A DNA stretch of 64,000 bases from Roseinatronobacter ekhonensis (GTDB lineage Bacteria; Pseudomonadota; Alphaproteobacteria; Rhodobacterales; Rhodobacteraceae), in NCBI RefSeq assembly GCF_900499075.1, contig NZ_UIHC01000007.1, positions 1-64,000 on the forward strand. Direction: 5' to 3'. The translations under genes were made by a program, and so were the position numbers. Positions 55,473-64,000 of the stretch are shown here, piece after piece. How positions within the stretch are numbered: the first letter of the stretch is position 1; each line of letters begins with the position of its first letter. The notes under the pieces were generated by a model, which saw only the letters and a list, made by a program, of their open reading frames with translations, was not told where the DNA came from and did not search any database.

Positions 55473-56767
55473 GCGTAGGGTTCGACCAATGGGCGCAGGG
55501 CCACTCGCGCGCGCAGGCGTTGACCCAGCAGATACATGCCCGCGATCTTGCGGTGCAAGAACAACATCTCTGCGGGCGGAACATGCCAGAAATCCCGCGT
55601 CTGCCCCAGTTCCTGCCCGTCGCGCAAGACATCTTCGACCAATGTTGCGTTGCCGAAGTCATAGGGCGCTTCTTGTCGCAAGGGCGCGCTTGCGCGCAGC
55701 GCCAAATCAAGGATCAGGTCACGCCGCGCGGCTGGCACGTCGCCGCGGAAATAGCCGATCCGCGCCATTTGCTGGGCCATTGCATCACGGTCCGACGCCA
55801 GAATGGCCCGTAGCAAAGCACGGTAAGCGCTGGCATCCTCTGGCGCGATGTCGCGCGTTGCGCCAAAATCCAGCAGGACGATCCGGCCATCGGGCGACAG
55901 GCGGTAATTGGCGAAATTCGGGTCCGTCTGCATCTGGCCCAACTTGAACAACTCGCGCAGCGTGAGCGACACAAGCTGCACCATCGCGGCATCGCGGGTC
56001 GCCTGGGGGTGATCGGCCAAGGCGTCGATGGGCTGGCTGTCGATATACTCCATCGCCAGAACCTGCGGTACGGTCAGATCGTCAGCCACGGCAGGAATTA
56101 TGAAGCCATCTCCCAGTGCGGCGCGGAACCGGCCCAATGCGCGGGCTTCGCGCGCATAATCGGCCTCGTCATGCAGTTGCGCGCGCGCCGCTTGCAAGAA
56201 CGGCGCGATATCCAGATCGCGCGGCAAGACACCCGGCAATCGCAGAACACGGCCCAGCGTAGCAATGTCGCTGTCGATGCTGCGCGCGATTCCCGGGAAT
56301 TGCACCTTGATCGCCAGATCGCGCCCGTCGCGGGTGATAGCCCTGTGCACCTGCCCGATAGAGGCAGCGGCGATGGGGCGCACATCGAACCGGCGGAACC
56401 GTGCGAACCAATCCGGGCCCCATGCCTGCGCCAGAACCTGCTTGAGCTGCGCGGGCGGCATGGGCGGCGCATTGGCCTGCAACTGCGCCAAAGGCGCGCT
56501 GAATTCCGGCGGCAGGGCAAGGCCGCTATCCATGGACAGCATCTGCCCCAGCTTCATCGCGGCCCCGCGCAGGTTGGACAGCCCGCCCGCCACACGCAAT
56601 GCATTGGCCGGCGTGAGCGCCGCGCGCCCCAGATCGGCTCCCTGCCCGCGCATGACCTGCCCGGCCAAAGCGCCAAGCGTCGCGCCCGCCAAACCACCCG
56701 CCATGCCGCCCACACGCAGGCTGCGCGCAAAAGCAGAAGACGGAACTGGGCGGGCGCGGTCTGTCAT
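55469..56767 (-). CDS. ABC1/UbiB-family kinase-like protein
   Basis: A 432-residue protein of the ABC1/ADCK/UbiB family. The KxGQ motif is present as MKLGQMLS, AAASIGQVHRA (the A-rich loop) follows, then IKVQFPG (the lysine), LLDFGATRDI (the DFG-like block). Members support ubiquinone synthesis or lipid metabolism. It starts at ATG 56767; a longer in-frame extension overlaps the repeat element. It is a separate copy from the ubi operon usually found elsewhere. Confidence 0.88.
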   Translation of the reverse strand: MTDRARPVPSSAFARSLRVGGMAGGLAGATLGALAGQVMRGQGADLGRAALTPANALRVAGGLSNLRGAAMKLGQMLSMDSGLALPPEFSAPLAQLQANAPPMPPAQLKQVLAQAWGPDWFARFRRFDVRPIAAASIGQVHRAITRDGRDLAIKVQFPGIARSIDSDIATLGRVLRLPGVLPRDLDIAPFLQAARAQLHDEADYAREARALGRFRAALGDGFIIPAVADDLTVPQVLAMEYIDSQPIDALADHPQATRDAAMVQLVSLTLRELFKLGQMQTDPNFANYRLSPDGRIVLLDFGATRDIAPEDASAYRALLRAILASDRDAMAQQMARIGYFRGDVPAARRDLILDLALRASAPLRQEAPYDFGNATLVEDVLRDGQELGQTRDFWHVPPAEMLFLHRKIAGMYLLGQRLRARVALRPLVEPYA

Positions 56768-56844
56768 GGCGGTCAAGATGGTGCATGCCTGCCCAATGTC
56801 GAGCAGTCCCGCGCAAATTGCGCTGCGCAAGTCTATCCTTTTCA

Positions 56845-56903
56845 GGGGGCTTTGCCCCCGCGCGCAAAGGCGCGCTCCCCCAGGATATTTGCGCAAGGAT
56901 GAA
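56845..56903 (-). repeat. Dispersed intergenic repeat, long form with two hairpins, copy E
   Basis: Read on the minus strand: TTCATCCTTGC, then AAATATCCTGGGGG, hairpin 1 GCGCGC-CTTT-GCGCGC (56860-56875) and hairpin 2 GGGGGC-AAA-GCCCCC (56845-56859). It lies upstream of the ABC1 kinase gene and downstream of tRNA-Asp. Confidence 0.8.
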
Positions 56904-56950
56904 TTGGCATGAAAAAACCCCCGGCCCAAGGGGCGAGGGGGTTTTGAAAG

Positions 56951-57027
56951 TGGCGCGGTTGACGGGGCTCGAACCCGCGACCCCCGGCGTGACAGGCCGG
57001 TACTCTAACCAACTGAGCTACAACCGC
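56951..57027 (-). tRNA. tRNA-Asp (anticodon GTC)
   Basis: 77 bases on the minus strand with encoded CCA (56951-56953). Acceptor GCGGTTG / CAACCGC with G as discriminator, D arm TAGCTCAGTTGG, anticodon loop CTGTCAC (GTC) and T arm GGTTCGAGCCC. Confidence 0.96.
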
Positions 57028-57097
57028 GCGATAGGGGGCAATTACGCAATGGCGCGGGCGGCGTCAAGCGCAAAGCCGTGGGTTTTTTGCTGGAATG

Positions 57098-57826
57098 TCA
57101 TGTTTTGCGGGTCATCGCACGGCGCAGGCTGAGCGTGGCCAACACCGCCAAATAGACAAGGTCTGCGACCACCAAGGTCGCCCATGTGCGCAGAAACAGC
57201 AGACCAACAAAGGCACTTGCGCCCACCAACACCCAAATGGCGTGACGGCGCGCGATGCGGATCGCCTTTAGCGACGGGGTGGGCAAGCGCGACACCATCA
57301 GCAGGCCCACAGCCCCAAGATAAAGCGCAACCGGCACAGGGATGCTTGCCGGGTCCAGCACGTTTGCCAACCCCAGATACACTGGCAACAGCCCCAGCAT
57401 GGCGCCCGCTGGCGCCGGCACTCCAATGAAGTGCCGGATCATGCCGCCATCGGGCTTGCTGCGCGACAGGTTGAACCGCGCAAGCCGCAAACAGGCGCAG
57501 ACCGCGAATGTCAGCACAAACACCCAGCCGAAGCCCGCCGCCATGCCATTGAGCGCATAACCGTAGACCAGAATACCGGGCGCCACCCCGAAACTGACGA
57601 AATCGGCAAAGCTGTCGAGCTCGGCCCCGAAGCTGCTGGCCGCGTTCAGTTTGCGGGCCAAAAGCCCGTCCAACCCGTCCAGAATGGCGGCAACGATTAT
57701 CAGCGCTGCCGCCAATTCGTACCGTTCGGCGAAAGTGTAGCGAATCGCGCTCAGCCCCGCGCACATCCCCAGTATCGTGACGACATTCGGGACAAGTTGC
57801 ACAAGCGAGAGACTGTCGCGTTGCAT
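57098..57826 (-). CDS. pssA: CDP-diacylglycerol-serine O-phosphatidyltransferase
   Basis: A 242-residue membrane enzyme making phosphatidylserine. The CDP-alcohol transferase motif DG-x2-AR-x8-G-x3-D-x3-D is intact (Asp53 to Asp75: DGLDGLLARKL...). About eight helices are visible. It overlaps psd (TGATG at 57826), so synthesis and decarboxylation of phosphatidylserine are coupled, giving phosphatidylethanolamine. Confidence 0.94.
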   Translation of the reverse strand: MQRDSLSLVQLVPNVVTILGMCAGLSAIRYTFAERYELAAALIIVAAILDGLDGLLARKLNAASSFGAELDSFADFVSFGVAPGILVYGYALNGMAAGFGWVFVLTFAVCACLRLARFNLSRSKPDGGMIRHFIGVPAPAGAMLGLLPVYLGLANVLDPASIPVPVALYLGAVGLLMVSRLPTPSLKAIRIARRHAIWVLVGASAFVGLLFLRTWATLVVADLVYLAVLATLSLRRAMTRKT

Positions 57827-58524
57827 CAGCGCACGCCTGCGATGCGGCGCGGCTCGGTGCTGGTCAGGTCCGCGATCACGGTTTCAGCCGAAATCATGGT
57901 CTGGCCAAGCGCCACCAGCGGCTCCACCCCGTCGGGCAGATAAACATCTACGCGCGATCCAAAGCGAATCATGCCGAACCGCTCTCCGGTTTCCATGTCT
58001 TGGCCCTCCTGCACTTCGCACAGAATGCGGCGCGCCACGAGGCCAGCGATCTGCACCACACCAACCTGGCGGCCATCGGCCAGTTCCACGGCCAGCCCGT
58101 TGCGCTCATTGTCGACGGATGCCTTGTCCAAAGACGCGTTCAGGAATTTGCCGGGACGATATGCGATCTTGGTGATTCGCCCGGCAACCGGCACGCGGTT
58201 CACATGGCAGTTGAACACGTTCATGAAGACCGAAACGCGGGTCAACGGCTGGTCGCCCATCTCCAGCTCTGCCGGGGGAACGGCGGGTTCGATCAGCGAG
58301 ATCACACCGTCGGCGGGGCTGACAAGCAGCCCTTCGCGCAATGGTGTCTGGCGATCAGGATCGCGAAAGAAGTAGTAGCACCAGACCGTCAGGCCCAAGC
58401 CAATCCAGCCCAAAGGCTCCCACAGCAGGAACAGGGCCACCGTGACGACACCGAAAATGGCAAGGAACTTGTGTCCCTCGCGGTGGATGGGTTTGACGAT
58501 TGTCGAAAGCATATCGGCGGCCAT
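57826..58524 (-). CDS. psd: Phosphatidylserine decarboxylase
   Basis: A 232-residue small-type decarboxylase. It self-cleaves at Gly189-Ser190 in RFGSRVDV to make the pyruvoyl group. Two N-terminal hydrophobic helices (around 20-50) anchor it. The block [18 protein letters not shown] is present. It precedes and overlaps pssA. Confidence 0.94.
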   Translation of the reverse strand: MAADMLSTIVKPIHREGHKFLAIFGVVTVALFLLWEPLGWIGLGLTVWCYYFFRDPDRQTPLREGLLVSPADGVISLIEPAVPPAELEMGDQPLTRVSVFMNVFNCHVNRVPVAGRITKIAYRPGKFLNASLDKASVDNERNGLAVELADGRQVGVVQIAGLVARRILCEVQEGQDMETGERFGMIRFGSRVDVYLPDGVEPLVALGQTMISAETVIADLTSTEPRRIAGVR

Positions 58525-58537
58525 GGTCTGCCTTTCT

Positions 58538-59662
58538 TTATATCGGGTCTATATCGCCTTGGGCGCGCAGTGCGTGGAACTCAGCCACGAAGGCGTCCAG
58601 CCGGGCTGTCGCAATTGCCCCGCGCAAACCGGCCATCAGGCGTTGATAGTAGCGCAGGTTATGCCATGTCAGCAGCATGCCTGCGATCATTTCATCCAGC
58701 CGCACCACATGATGCAGATAAGCACGGCTATACTTGGTACAGGCAGGACAATCACAGCCCTCTTCCAAAGGGCGCGGGTCGTCGCGGTGCCGCGCGTTGC
58801 GCAGGTTCACGGACCCGCGCGCGGTCCAGGCTTGCCCGGTGCGGCCAGAGCGCGTGGGCAAAACGCAATCGAACATATCCACGCCGCGCTGCACCGCGCC
58901 AACAATATCGTCGGGCTTGCCCACACCCATCAGGTAGCGTGGCTTGTCGTCGGGCAATTGGCCGGGTGCGTAATCCAGCACGTCGAACATCAGCTCCTGC
59001 CCCTCGCCTACGGCAAGACCGCCAATGGCATAGCCATCAAAACCGATGGCAGTCAGCGCTTCGGCGCTTTCGGCGCGCAAATCCTTGTAGACGGACCCCT
59101 GCTGTATCCCGAACAGCGCATAACCGGGCCGATCGCCAAAAGCCTCGCGCGACCGCTGCGCCCAGCGCATCGACAGCTCCATAGACGCGCGCGCCAAGGC
59201 CTCATCGGCCGGAAACGGCGTGCATTCATCAAACGCCATCACGATATCAGACCCCAGCAGGCGCTGGATCTCCATCGACCGCTCTGGTGTCAGCATGTGG
59301 CGCGACCCGTCGACATGGCTGGCAAAGCGCACGCCCTCTTCGGTCAGCTTGCGCAAATTCGCCAGGCTCATAACCTGAAAGCCGCCCGAATCCGTCAGGA
59401 TGGGCCGATCCCAGTTCATGAACTTGTGCAACCCGCCCAGATCGGCGATCCGCTCGGCACTGGGGCGCAACATCAGATGATAGGTATTGCCCAGCAGGAT
59501 ATCGGCACCGGTCTCGCGCACCTGTTCAGGCAACATGCCCTTCACGGTCGCTGCCGTGCCAACAGGCATGAAGGCGGGTGTGCGGATTTCGCCACGCGGC
59601 GTGTCAATCCTGCCCTGTCGCGCGCGCCCGTCCCGAGCCTCTATCTGGAATGCAAATCTCAT
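58538..59662 (-). CDS. tgt: Queuine tRNA-ribosyltransferase
   Basis: A 374-residue TGT that inserts preQ1 into tRNA GTN anticodons on the way to queuosine. Visible are [12 protein letters not shown] (nucleophile Asp region), FDECTPFP, the GGLAVGEG loop and the zinc block [16 protein letters not shown]. It lies 13 bases upstream of psd on the same strand and may be co-transcribed. No other que gene is near. Confidence 0.96.
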   Translation of the reverse strand: MRFAFQIEARDGRARQGRIDTPRGEIRTPAFMPVGTAATVKGMLPEQVRETGADILLGNTYHLMLRPSAERIADLGGLHKFMNWDRPILTDSGGFQVMSLANLRKLTEEGVRFASHVDGSRHMLTPERSMEIQRLLGSDIVMAFDECTPFPADEALARASMELSMRWAQRSREAFGDRPGYALFGIQQGSVYKDLRAESAEALTAIGFDGYAIGGLAVGEGQELMFDVLDYAPGQLPDDKPRYLMGVGKPDDIVGAVQRGVDMFDCVLPTRSGRTGQAWTARGSVNLRNARHRDDPRPLEEGCDCPACTKYSRAYLHHVVRLDEMIAGMLLTWHNLRYYQRLMAGLRGAIATARLDAFVAEFHALRAQGDIDPI

Positions 59663-59715
59663 GCGGCCATGCTTTGCCGCAAAACCCTTGTCTTGCCAAG
59701 CGAAAGCGCCTGATT

Positions 59716-59775
59716 TTCATCCTTGCCCAAATATCCCGGGGGAACATGGCGCAGCCATGTGGGGGCAGAGCCCCC
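59716..59775 (+). repeat. Dispersed intergenic repeat, long form with two hairpins, copy F
   Basis: TTCATCCTTGCCC, AAATATCCCGGGGG, then hairpin 1 ACATGGC-GCA-GCCATGT (59744-59760) and hairpin 2 GGGGGC-AGA-GCCCCC (59761-59775). It lies between smr and tgt, both on the minus strand. The remainder of the 177-base gap shows nothing else. Confidence 0.8.
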
Positions 59776-59839
59776 GACCTTTGCGCGCGACCGAGCGCGG
59801 GTGGGTGGGTGGGCGCCACGGTCGCGCGCCCGCCTGTCC

Positions 59840-60445
59840 TCAGCGCATCCGCCGCAGGTAAACGTAATAGGCCCCGCTTCCGCCGTGGCGGGCATGGGCC
59901 TCGCGCAGCTCCAGCACCGCGCCGGACAACGGGGCCATGCGCAGCCATTGGGGCACGTCGTGTTTCAAAGCCCCACGACGCCGCGGGATCGGGCCGTCAT
60001 CCTCGACCTGTCGTCCCTTGCCGGTAATCACCAGCACAAGTCGCAACCCCTGTGATTGTGCTCGCAAGATGAACCCGTTCAGCGCGCCATGCGCCTGTCC
60101 CAAGGTCATGCCATGCAGGTCGATCCGCGCTTCGGGCTGCAACTTTCCCCGTGTCATACGCTGGAAGCGGCGCTTATCCATCGTGACGGGCGCATCCGCC
60201 AAAGACTCTGACAAAGGTCGGCCAAGGTTATGGGGCGGCGGGGCCGTATCCGTGCCCACAGGGCGCAGGCTACGCAGCGCCCGAGGCGGGGTTGGAGGGG
60301 CTTTTTGGGGAGCGGGTTCGTCTGCGACCTCGGCTTGGTCAAACATGCGCGCCAAGTCGGTTTTGAATGGGCGCGCGGTCTGTGCGACCCGCGCCCACAA
60401 TTCGCGGTCTTCGGGGCTGAGCGCAGGGCGCTTTTTGCGCGACAT
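59840..60445 (-). CDS. Smr domain protein
   Basis: A 201-residue protein with a C-terminal Smr domain: DLHGMTLGQAHGAL, then VLVITGKG and the end block GSGAYYVYLRR. The first 100 residues are disordered and charged. Smr domains are nicking endonucleases related to MutS2; function in this stand-alone form is unclear. It sits near the Tim44-like protein gene, 21 bases apart on the same strand. Confidence 0.87.
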   Translation of the reverse strand: MSRKKRPALSPEDRELWARVAQTARPFKTDLARMFDQAEVADEPAPQKAPPTPPRALRSLRPVGTDTAPPPHNLGRPLSESLADAPVTMDKRRFQRMTRGKLQPEARIDLHGMTLGQAHGALNGFILRAQSQGLRLVLVITGKGRQVEDDGPIPRRRGALKHDVPQWLRMAPLSGAVLELREAHARHGGSGAYYVYLRRMR

Positions 60446-60466
60446 GCCCCTCTCCTTCTCTGCAGC

Positions 60467-61135
60467 TTAATCGCCGGTTGCGACCAGTTTCCAGTTCGGG
60501 CTGTCAGAGGTCATGTCGCGGGCAAAAGTCCAGACATCTTTCTGGCGCTTGATCGCATTCGGATCACCCTCGACCAACTCACCGCTTTCGGATTTGCGCA
60601 CGGCTTGCGTCAATTCACCCACAAAGCGCAGGGTGATTTCCCCCTCTTTGGTGGTTTCATCGAAAGTGGCCTCAACGATCTCTATTTCGCGCAGCCCCAC
60701 GAAAGACGCTTCGACCACAAGCCCTTCGCGCTCGCGCATCTGCACCACTTCGTCAAAGCTGTTGAACACATCGCGCGACAGAAACGGCAGGATAGATTCC
60801 ATATCGGCGGATTCGAATGCCATCAGGATCATTTCATAGGCACCACGCGCGCCCTGCATGAAGTCGCTGACGCCGAATTCGGGATCGACAGCTTTCATCC
60901 GTGCCAGCGCTTTGGCGTTGTCGGACCCTTCCGGAACATGGTCGGTAATGTCAGTGTCGGGCCCGCCCTCTATCACCTCGAATGCTGGTTTTCGCGCGCT
61001 GGGCGCAGACGGCGCATCACGAGAGACGGGCGTTTTTTCAAACCCGTCTCGGGTGCCAAGCACCGACCGCAGCCGCAGTATCAAAAACACGGCTATGCCT
61101 GCAAGAACGAGTAGTTGGATCACGGCGGGGTCCAT
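60467..61135 (-). CDS. Tim44/TimA-family membrane adaptor
   Basis: A 222-residue protein with one N-terminal transmembrane helix (residues 6-24) and a C-terminal Tim44-like domain (about 80-220, FMQGARGAYEMILMAFESAD). The Tim44-like proteins of alphaproteobacteria are proposed inner-membrane adaptors. The start at 61135 has GAGGTAAC upstream, better than the ATG 15 bases earlier. It diverges from fxsA. Confidence 0.85.
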   Translation of the reverse strand: MDPAVIQLLVLAGIAVFLILRLRSVLGTRDGFEKTPVSRDAPSAPSARKPAFEVIEGGPDTDITDHVPEGSDNAKALARMKAVDPEFGVSDFMQGARGAYEMILMAFESADMESILPFLSRDVFNSFDEVVQMREREGLVVEASFVGLREIEIVEATFDETTKEGEITLRFVGELTQAVRKSESGELVEGDPNAIKRQKDVWTFARDMTSDSPNWKLVATGD

Positions 61136-61242
61136 TGTTACCTCTGCCAAGGGTTGGTATGGCGTTACTCATGCCTATGTAAGGTGGCGACACGGGCAAG
61201 TCCACCACAAGCGGCCCGATCCTTGGGGAAAGAGGGGAAGAC

Positions 61243-61686
61243 ATGCCGATATTGCTGGCCTTTCTGGCGGTTCCATTGCTGGAAATCGTGCTTTTCGTGC
61301 AGTTGGGCGGCGCTTTGGGCGTTTTGGGCACTTTTCTTGAAATTTTCGCGAGCGGCGCGCTTGGCGTGTTTCTGATGCGGCTCGAACCTTACCGCAACGC
61401 GACCGACATCCGTGCAGCACTGGCACAAGACCGCAGCCCCGCAAGTCCGATGGCGCATTCCGCATTGCGCATGATCGGCGCGTTGTTGCTGGTCGTACCG
61501 GGGTTTTTCACAGATGCGCTTGGCTTGCTGCTGCTGGTCCCCATGTTACGCATGCTGGTCTTGCGCAGGGTGGTGGTGCAGGCGCGCCCTGCCCCCCGCG
61601 ACGACATCATCGACGGCGACTATACCGCAGGCGCCGAGGGCGACCCCGATCGCCTGCCACCGGACCCGCGCCATTACCGGGATTGA
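61243..61686 (+). CDS. fxsA: FxsA family membrane protein
   Basis: A 147-residue integral protein with three to four helices and a cytosolic tail. The FxsA family blocks LLAFLAVPLLEIVLFV and LLLVVPGFFTDALGLLLL are present. In E. coli FxsA overproduction relieves phage F exclusion by PifA; the native function is unknown. Confidence 0.88.
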   Translation: MPILLAFLAVPLLEIVLFVQLGGALGVLGTFLEIFASGALGVFLMRLEPYRNATDIRAALAQDRSPASPMAHSALRMIGALLLVVPGFFTDALGLLLLVPMLRMLVLRRVVVQARPAPRDDIIDGDYTAGAEGDPDRLPPDPRHYRD

Positions 61687-61754
61687 GGCGCGGCGCGCCT
61701 GCTGCTAAACACCGCCGCAATCAGAATTCTACCTTTTCATGAGAGAGCGAACCG

Positions 61755-62279
61755 ATGACCGAAGCCGACACTCCCACCGAAGGCAATGGCGCGCAGCCAG
61801 AAACTCCGAAAGTGAATATGCGCATTCTGGCGCAATACATGCGCGACATGTCGTTTGAAAACGTCGCCGCGCAGAAAAAGCTGCAAGGCGCGAATGTGCA
61901 GCCCGATATTCAGGTTCAGGTCAGTCTGGACGCGCAAAAGCGCGAAGCAGAGAACCAGTATGACGTGGCAACCAAGTTCAAGATCACATCGAAGAACAAG
62001 TCTGACGATCAGGTTCTGTTCATGATTGAACTGGATTATGTCGGCGTGTTCATGGTCGAGGGCGTGCCGCAAGAGCAGTTGCACCCCTTCCTGCTGATCG
62101 AATGCCCGCGCATGATCTTTCCCTTCGCGCGCCGCATTATTTCGGATGTCACACGCGACGGCGGCTTCCCGCCGCTGAATCTGGACACCGTCGATTTTCT
62201 GGCACTCTACCGTCAGGAAGTGCAGCGGCAGGCGGCTGCGCAAGCTGCGGCAGGCAAAACTGCGCCAATGCCGAACTGA
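61755..62279 (+). CDS. secB: Protein-export chaperone SecB
   Basis: A 174-residue tetrameric chaperone that delivers precursors to SecA. The family blocks RILAQYMRDMSFENV, FMIELDYVGVF and LLIECPRMIFPFARRIISDVTRDGGFPPLNLD are intact. AGAGAG precedes the start. A terminator follows at 62289. Confidence 0.96.
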   Translation: MTEADTPTEGNGAQPETPKVNMRILAQYMRDMSFENVAAQKKLQGANVQPDIQVQVSLDAQKREAENQYDVATKFKITSKNKSDDQVLFMIELDYVGVFMVEGVPQEQLHPFLLIECPRMIFPFARRIISDVTRDGGFPPLNLDTVDFLALYRQEVQRQAAAQAAAGKTAPMPN

Positions 62280-62288
62280 ACCTGACCT

Positions 62289-62313
62289 GCGGGCGCACAG
62301 CGCGCCCGCTTTT
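62289..62313 (+). terminator. secB terminator
   Basis: GCGGGCGC-ACAGC-GCGCCCGC (62289-62309) followed by TTTT. It lies between secB and the convergent dnaQ end (62313). Confidence 0.85.
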
Positions 62314-63038
62314 CAGCCGTAGTTTTTCCAGACAGCTTCATCCCCAAGCGCTGCGACAAAAGCGGCGTGCGCCGCGGCTTCCGCGTCGGTCAGGCGCGCA
62401 GGCAGCGGCTTTGGGCGTTTCGGCAAGGGTGCGCGTTGCACGGTGCCGCCCGCGTTAATCGGCTCGGATGACAGCGCGAAATCGGGCTGCGCGCCGCCCA
62501 TCAGTTCCAGATACACCTCTGCGAGAATTTCGCTATCCAACAGCGCGCCGTGCAAGCTGCGCGACGAATTGTCTATGCCGAACCGGCGGCACAACGCATC
62601 CAGCGACGCCGGAGAGCCGGGGAATTTCTTGCGCGCGATTGCCAGTGTGTCGACCGCGCGCGGCCATTCAAGCTGCGGCAAACCCATGCGCCCAAGCTCG
62701 AAATTCAGAAATTTCATGTCGAAGGCCGCGTTGTGGATGACCAGCTTCGCGTCGCCCACGAAGTTCAGAAACTTTTGCCCCACCTGCGCAAAGACCGGCT
62801 TGTCGCGCAACGTGACCTCGCCATCCCGCGCGGGGCGCGGCTCTGCCAGCAGGTCCGGGCCGATCCCGTGCACGCCGAATGCCCCGTCGGGCATGCCACG
62901 CTCGGGGTTGATATAAACGTGAAAAGTCTGGCCCGTGGGCCGCAAATTCACGATTTCCAGCGCCCCGATTTCAACAATCCGGTCGCCTTGGTCGGGTTCG
63001 AACCCCGTGGTTTCCGTATCCAGCACGATTTCACGCAT
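62313..63038 (-). CDS. dnaQ: DNA polymerase III epsilon subunit
   Basis: A 241-residue 3'-5' proofreading exonuclease (DEDDh). Asp7 and Glu9 are in [18 protein letters not shown] holds the next acid, and [15 protein letters not shown] holds the last His-Asp pair. The C-terminal tail should bind the alpha subunit. It overlaps coaE by 8 bases. Confidence 0.95.
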   Translation of the reverse strand: MREIVLDTETTGFEPDQGDRIVEIGALEIVNLRPTGQTFHVYINPERGMPDGAFGVHGIGPDLLAEPRPARDGEVTLRDKPVFAQVGQKFLNFVGDAKLVIHNAAFDMKFLNFELGRMGLPQLEWPRAVDTLAIARKKFPGSPASLDALCRRFGIDNSSRSLHGALLDSEILAEVYLELMGGAQPDFALSSEPINAGGTVQRAPLPKRPKPLPARLTDAEAAAHAAFVAALGDEAVWKNYG

Positions 63039-63609
63039 GCGCCGCACCCCCCAGCTTTGCCACCAGATCTTGCACGGCAGCGCGGGTGCTGTCCATATCC
63101 AGTGTTTCGATCACGAAATCGGCGCGGGCATGCTTTTCGGCATCCGGCATCTGACGGGCCAGAATGCGGTCTAGCTGTGCGTCATCCATCCCAGGCCGGG
63201 CCAGCACGCGGGCACGTTGCACATCCGGCGGAGCGGTCACAACCAGCACCCCGTTCACATCGGCGCCGGTTTCAAACAAAAGTGGAATATCCAGAACCAC
63301 AAGCGGCGCATCGGCCTGAGCGATAAATGCAGCGCGGTCGGCGGCGACCAGCGGGTGCACCACCGCTTCCAGCTTGCCCAGCGCAGAGCTGTCGCGCGCA
63401 ATCCAGTCTTTCAGCGCAGATCGGTCAATATGGCCGTTCACCACCGCGCTCGGGCAAATCTCTCCCACCGGGCCGACAGCAGGGCCTGCATACAGCCTGT
63501 GCACGGCTGCATCCGCATCCCAGACCGGCACGCCCAACGCGCGGAACATTTCCGCAGTGGTGGATTTGCCCATCCCGATAGAGCCGGTCAACCCAAGGCG
63601 ATAGGTCAT
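63031..63609 (-). CDS. coaE: Dephospho-CoA kinase
   Basis: A 192-residue kinase of the last step of CoA synthesis. The P-loop is [12 protein letters not shown]. It overlaps dnaQ (8 bases) and aroE (ATGA). The start at 63609 gives family length; the longer frame upstream is not coding. Confidence 0.95.
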   Translation of the reverse strand: MTYRLGLTGSIGMGKSTTAEMFRALGVPVWDADAAVHRLYAGPAVGPVGEICPSAVVNGHIDRSALKDWIARDSSALGKLEAVVHPLVAADRAAFIAQADAPLVVLDIPLLFETGADVNGVLVVTAPPDVQRARVLARPGMDDAQLDRILARQMPDAEKHARADFVIETLDMDSTRAAVQDLVAKLGGAAHA

Positions 63610-64000
63610 GCTGCCAGCACAGCGGCGCGCAAGGCATCCGTCACCTCTGGCCGTGTGCCGAACCAGCGCTCGAACCCCGGCACGGCCTGATGCAACAGCA
63701 TTCCCAACCCGTCCACCGCCATGCACCCCTGCGCGCGGGCCTGCGCCAGAAGCGGGGTTTCCAGCGGGGTATAGACTATGTCGGTCACAAGGGCCGTTGC
63801 AGGCAACGCGGTCAGGTCGAGATCCAGTGCCGCTTGCCCTGCCATGCCCAGCGAGGTCGTATTTATCAGGCACGAAAGCTCTGGCAAACGCCGCGCGCGG
63901 TCTGCCCAAGGTAGTGCGGTCACGCCAAACTCTTGCGCCAGCCCCTCTGCACGGGCGGCGGTGCGGTTGGTCAGATAGATTTCCTGCACACCGGCATCTT
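63606..64000 (-). CDS. aroE: Shikimate dehydrogenase, 3' part (cut by the window end)
   Basis: The C-terminal 131 residues of AroE are visible, starting at the NADP-binding segment ([17 protein letters not shown]) and including INTTSLGM and the end block [18 protein letters not shown]. The 5' half lies outside the window. It reduces 3-dehydroshikimate to shikimate. Overlap with coaE (ATGA) is typical of this locus. Confidence 0.93.
   Translation of the reverse strand, partial: DAGVQEIYLTNRTAARAEGLAQEFGVTALPWADRARRLPELSCLINTTSLGMAGQAALDLDLTALPATALVTDIVYTPLETPLLAQARAQGCMAVDGLGMLLHQAVPGFERWFGTRPEVTDALRAAVLAA

Noticed and set aside
4906-59775. Six short repeats as a CRISPR or integration-site series
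   Set aside because: They are far apart, at single copies in intergenic regions, without spacers or cas genes.

Overview
The window is a high-GC alphaproteobacterial chromosome segment, most likely from a Rhodobacteraceae (Roseobacter/Rhodobacter-like) species. Supporting signs are the block aroE-coaE-dnaQ / secB / fxsA / Tim44-like, the hisC-tyrA pair, ArsJ-type arsenic resistance, TamA/TamB, the pssA-psd pair, and short intergenic repeats starting TTCATC(C)TTGC that I recognise from this family. Coding density is very high; many neighbours share ATGA or TGATG stop/start overlaps, and no gap between genes exceeds about 300 bases. There are two tRNA genes (Gly-TCC, Asp-GTC). I see no insertion sequence, prophage or CRISPR array.

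Layout. 0.2-9 kb: extensin-like lipoprotein, tyrA and hisC, a DMT exporter, YgfZ, pirin, a small HNH protein, a SnoaL-like protein and a SulP/STAS anion transporter. 9-14.3 kb: a degenerate Hpt-like protein, an M17 aminopeptidase followed by an NlpC/P60 hydrolase, and HrpB helicase. 14.3-21.4 kb: a MarR regulator diverges from a homogentisate (tyrosine) catabolic operon: hmgA, MBL hydrolase, fahA, a second MBL protein with a degenerate metal motif, a 67-residue membrane protein, an FAD hydroxylase and a DUF2783 protein. No maleylacetoacetate isomerase lies in this cluster.

21.5-37.9 kb is the standout region: one co-directional, mostly translationally coupled operon that mixes polysaccharide-assembly genes with a two-protein PKS/NRPS line. 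The order is a BY-kinase-like ATPase lacking its P-loop lysine, a Wzz/GNVR chain-length protein, a Wzy-like polymerase/ligase, a 2110-residue PKS (KS-AT-KR-DH-ACP-TE), a GT2 glycosyltransferase, a 1509-residue NRPS (formyltransferase, C-like remnant, adenylation domain split by a luciferase-like FMN monooxygenase, PCP) and an Sfp/EntD-type phosphopantetheinyl transferase. The simplest reading is a formyl-aminoacyl starter made and oxidised on the NRPS, one reductive extension on the PKS and TE release, with the product possibly joined to a glycan or lipid at the cell surface. That reading is inference.

38-50 kb: a small secreted protein, a PCuAC copper chaperone with a second secreted protein, an enoyl-CoA hydratase-like protein with an SDR, the TamA/TamB system, ahcY, and a large secreted phytase/esterase-like protein whose Shine-Dalgarno lies inside the ahcY terminator hairpin. 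50-56.8 kb: small membrane proteins, tRNA-Gly, PPK2, an arsenic operon (ArsR-ArsC fusion, GAPDH, ArsJ) and an ABC1/UbiB kinase. 57-64 kb: tRNA-Asp, pssA-psd, tgt, Smr, Tim44-like protein, fxsA, secB, dnaQ, coaE and the 3' part of aroE, cut by the window end. The last block has the same order as the genes beside oriC in Caulobacter, so the chromosomal origin may lie a few kb past the right edge.
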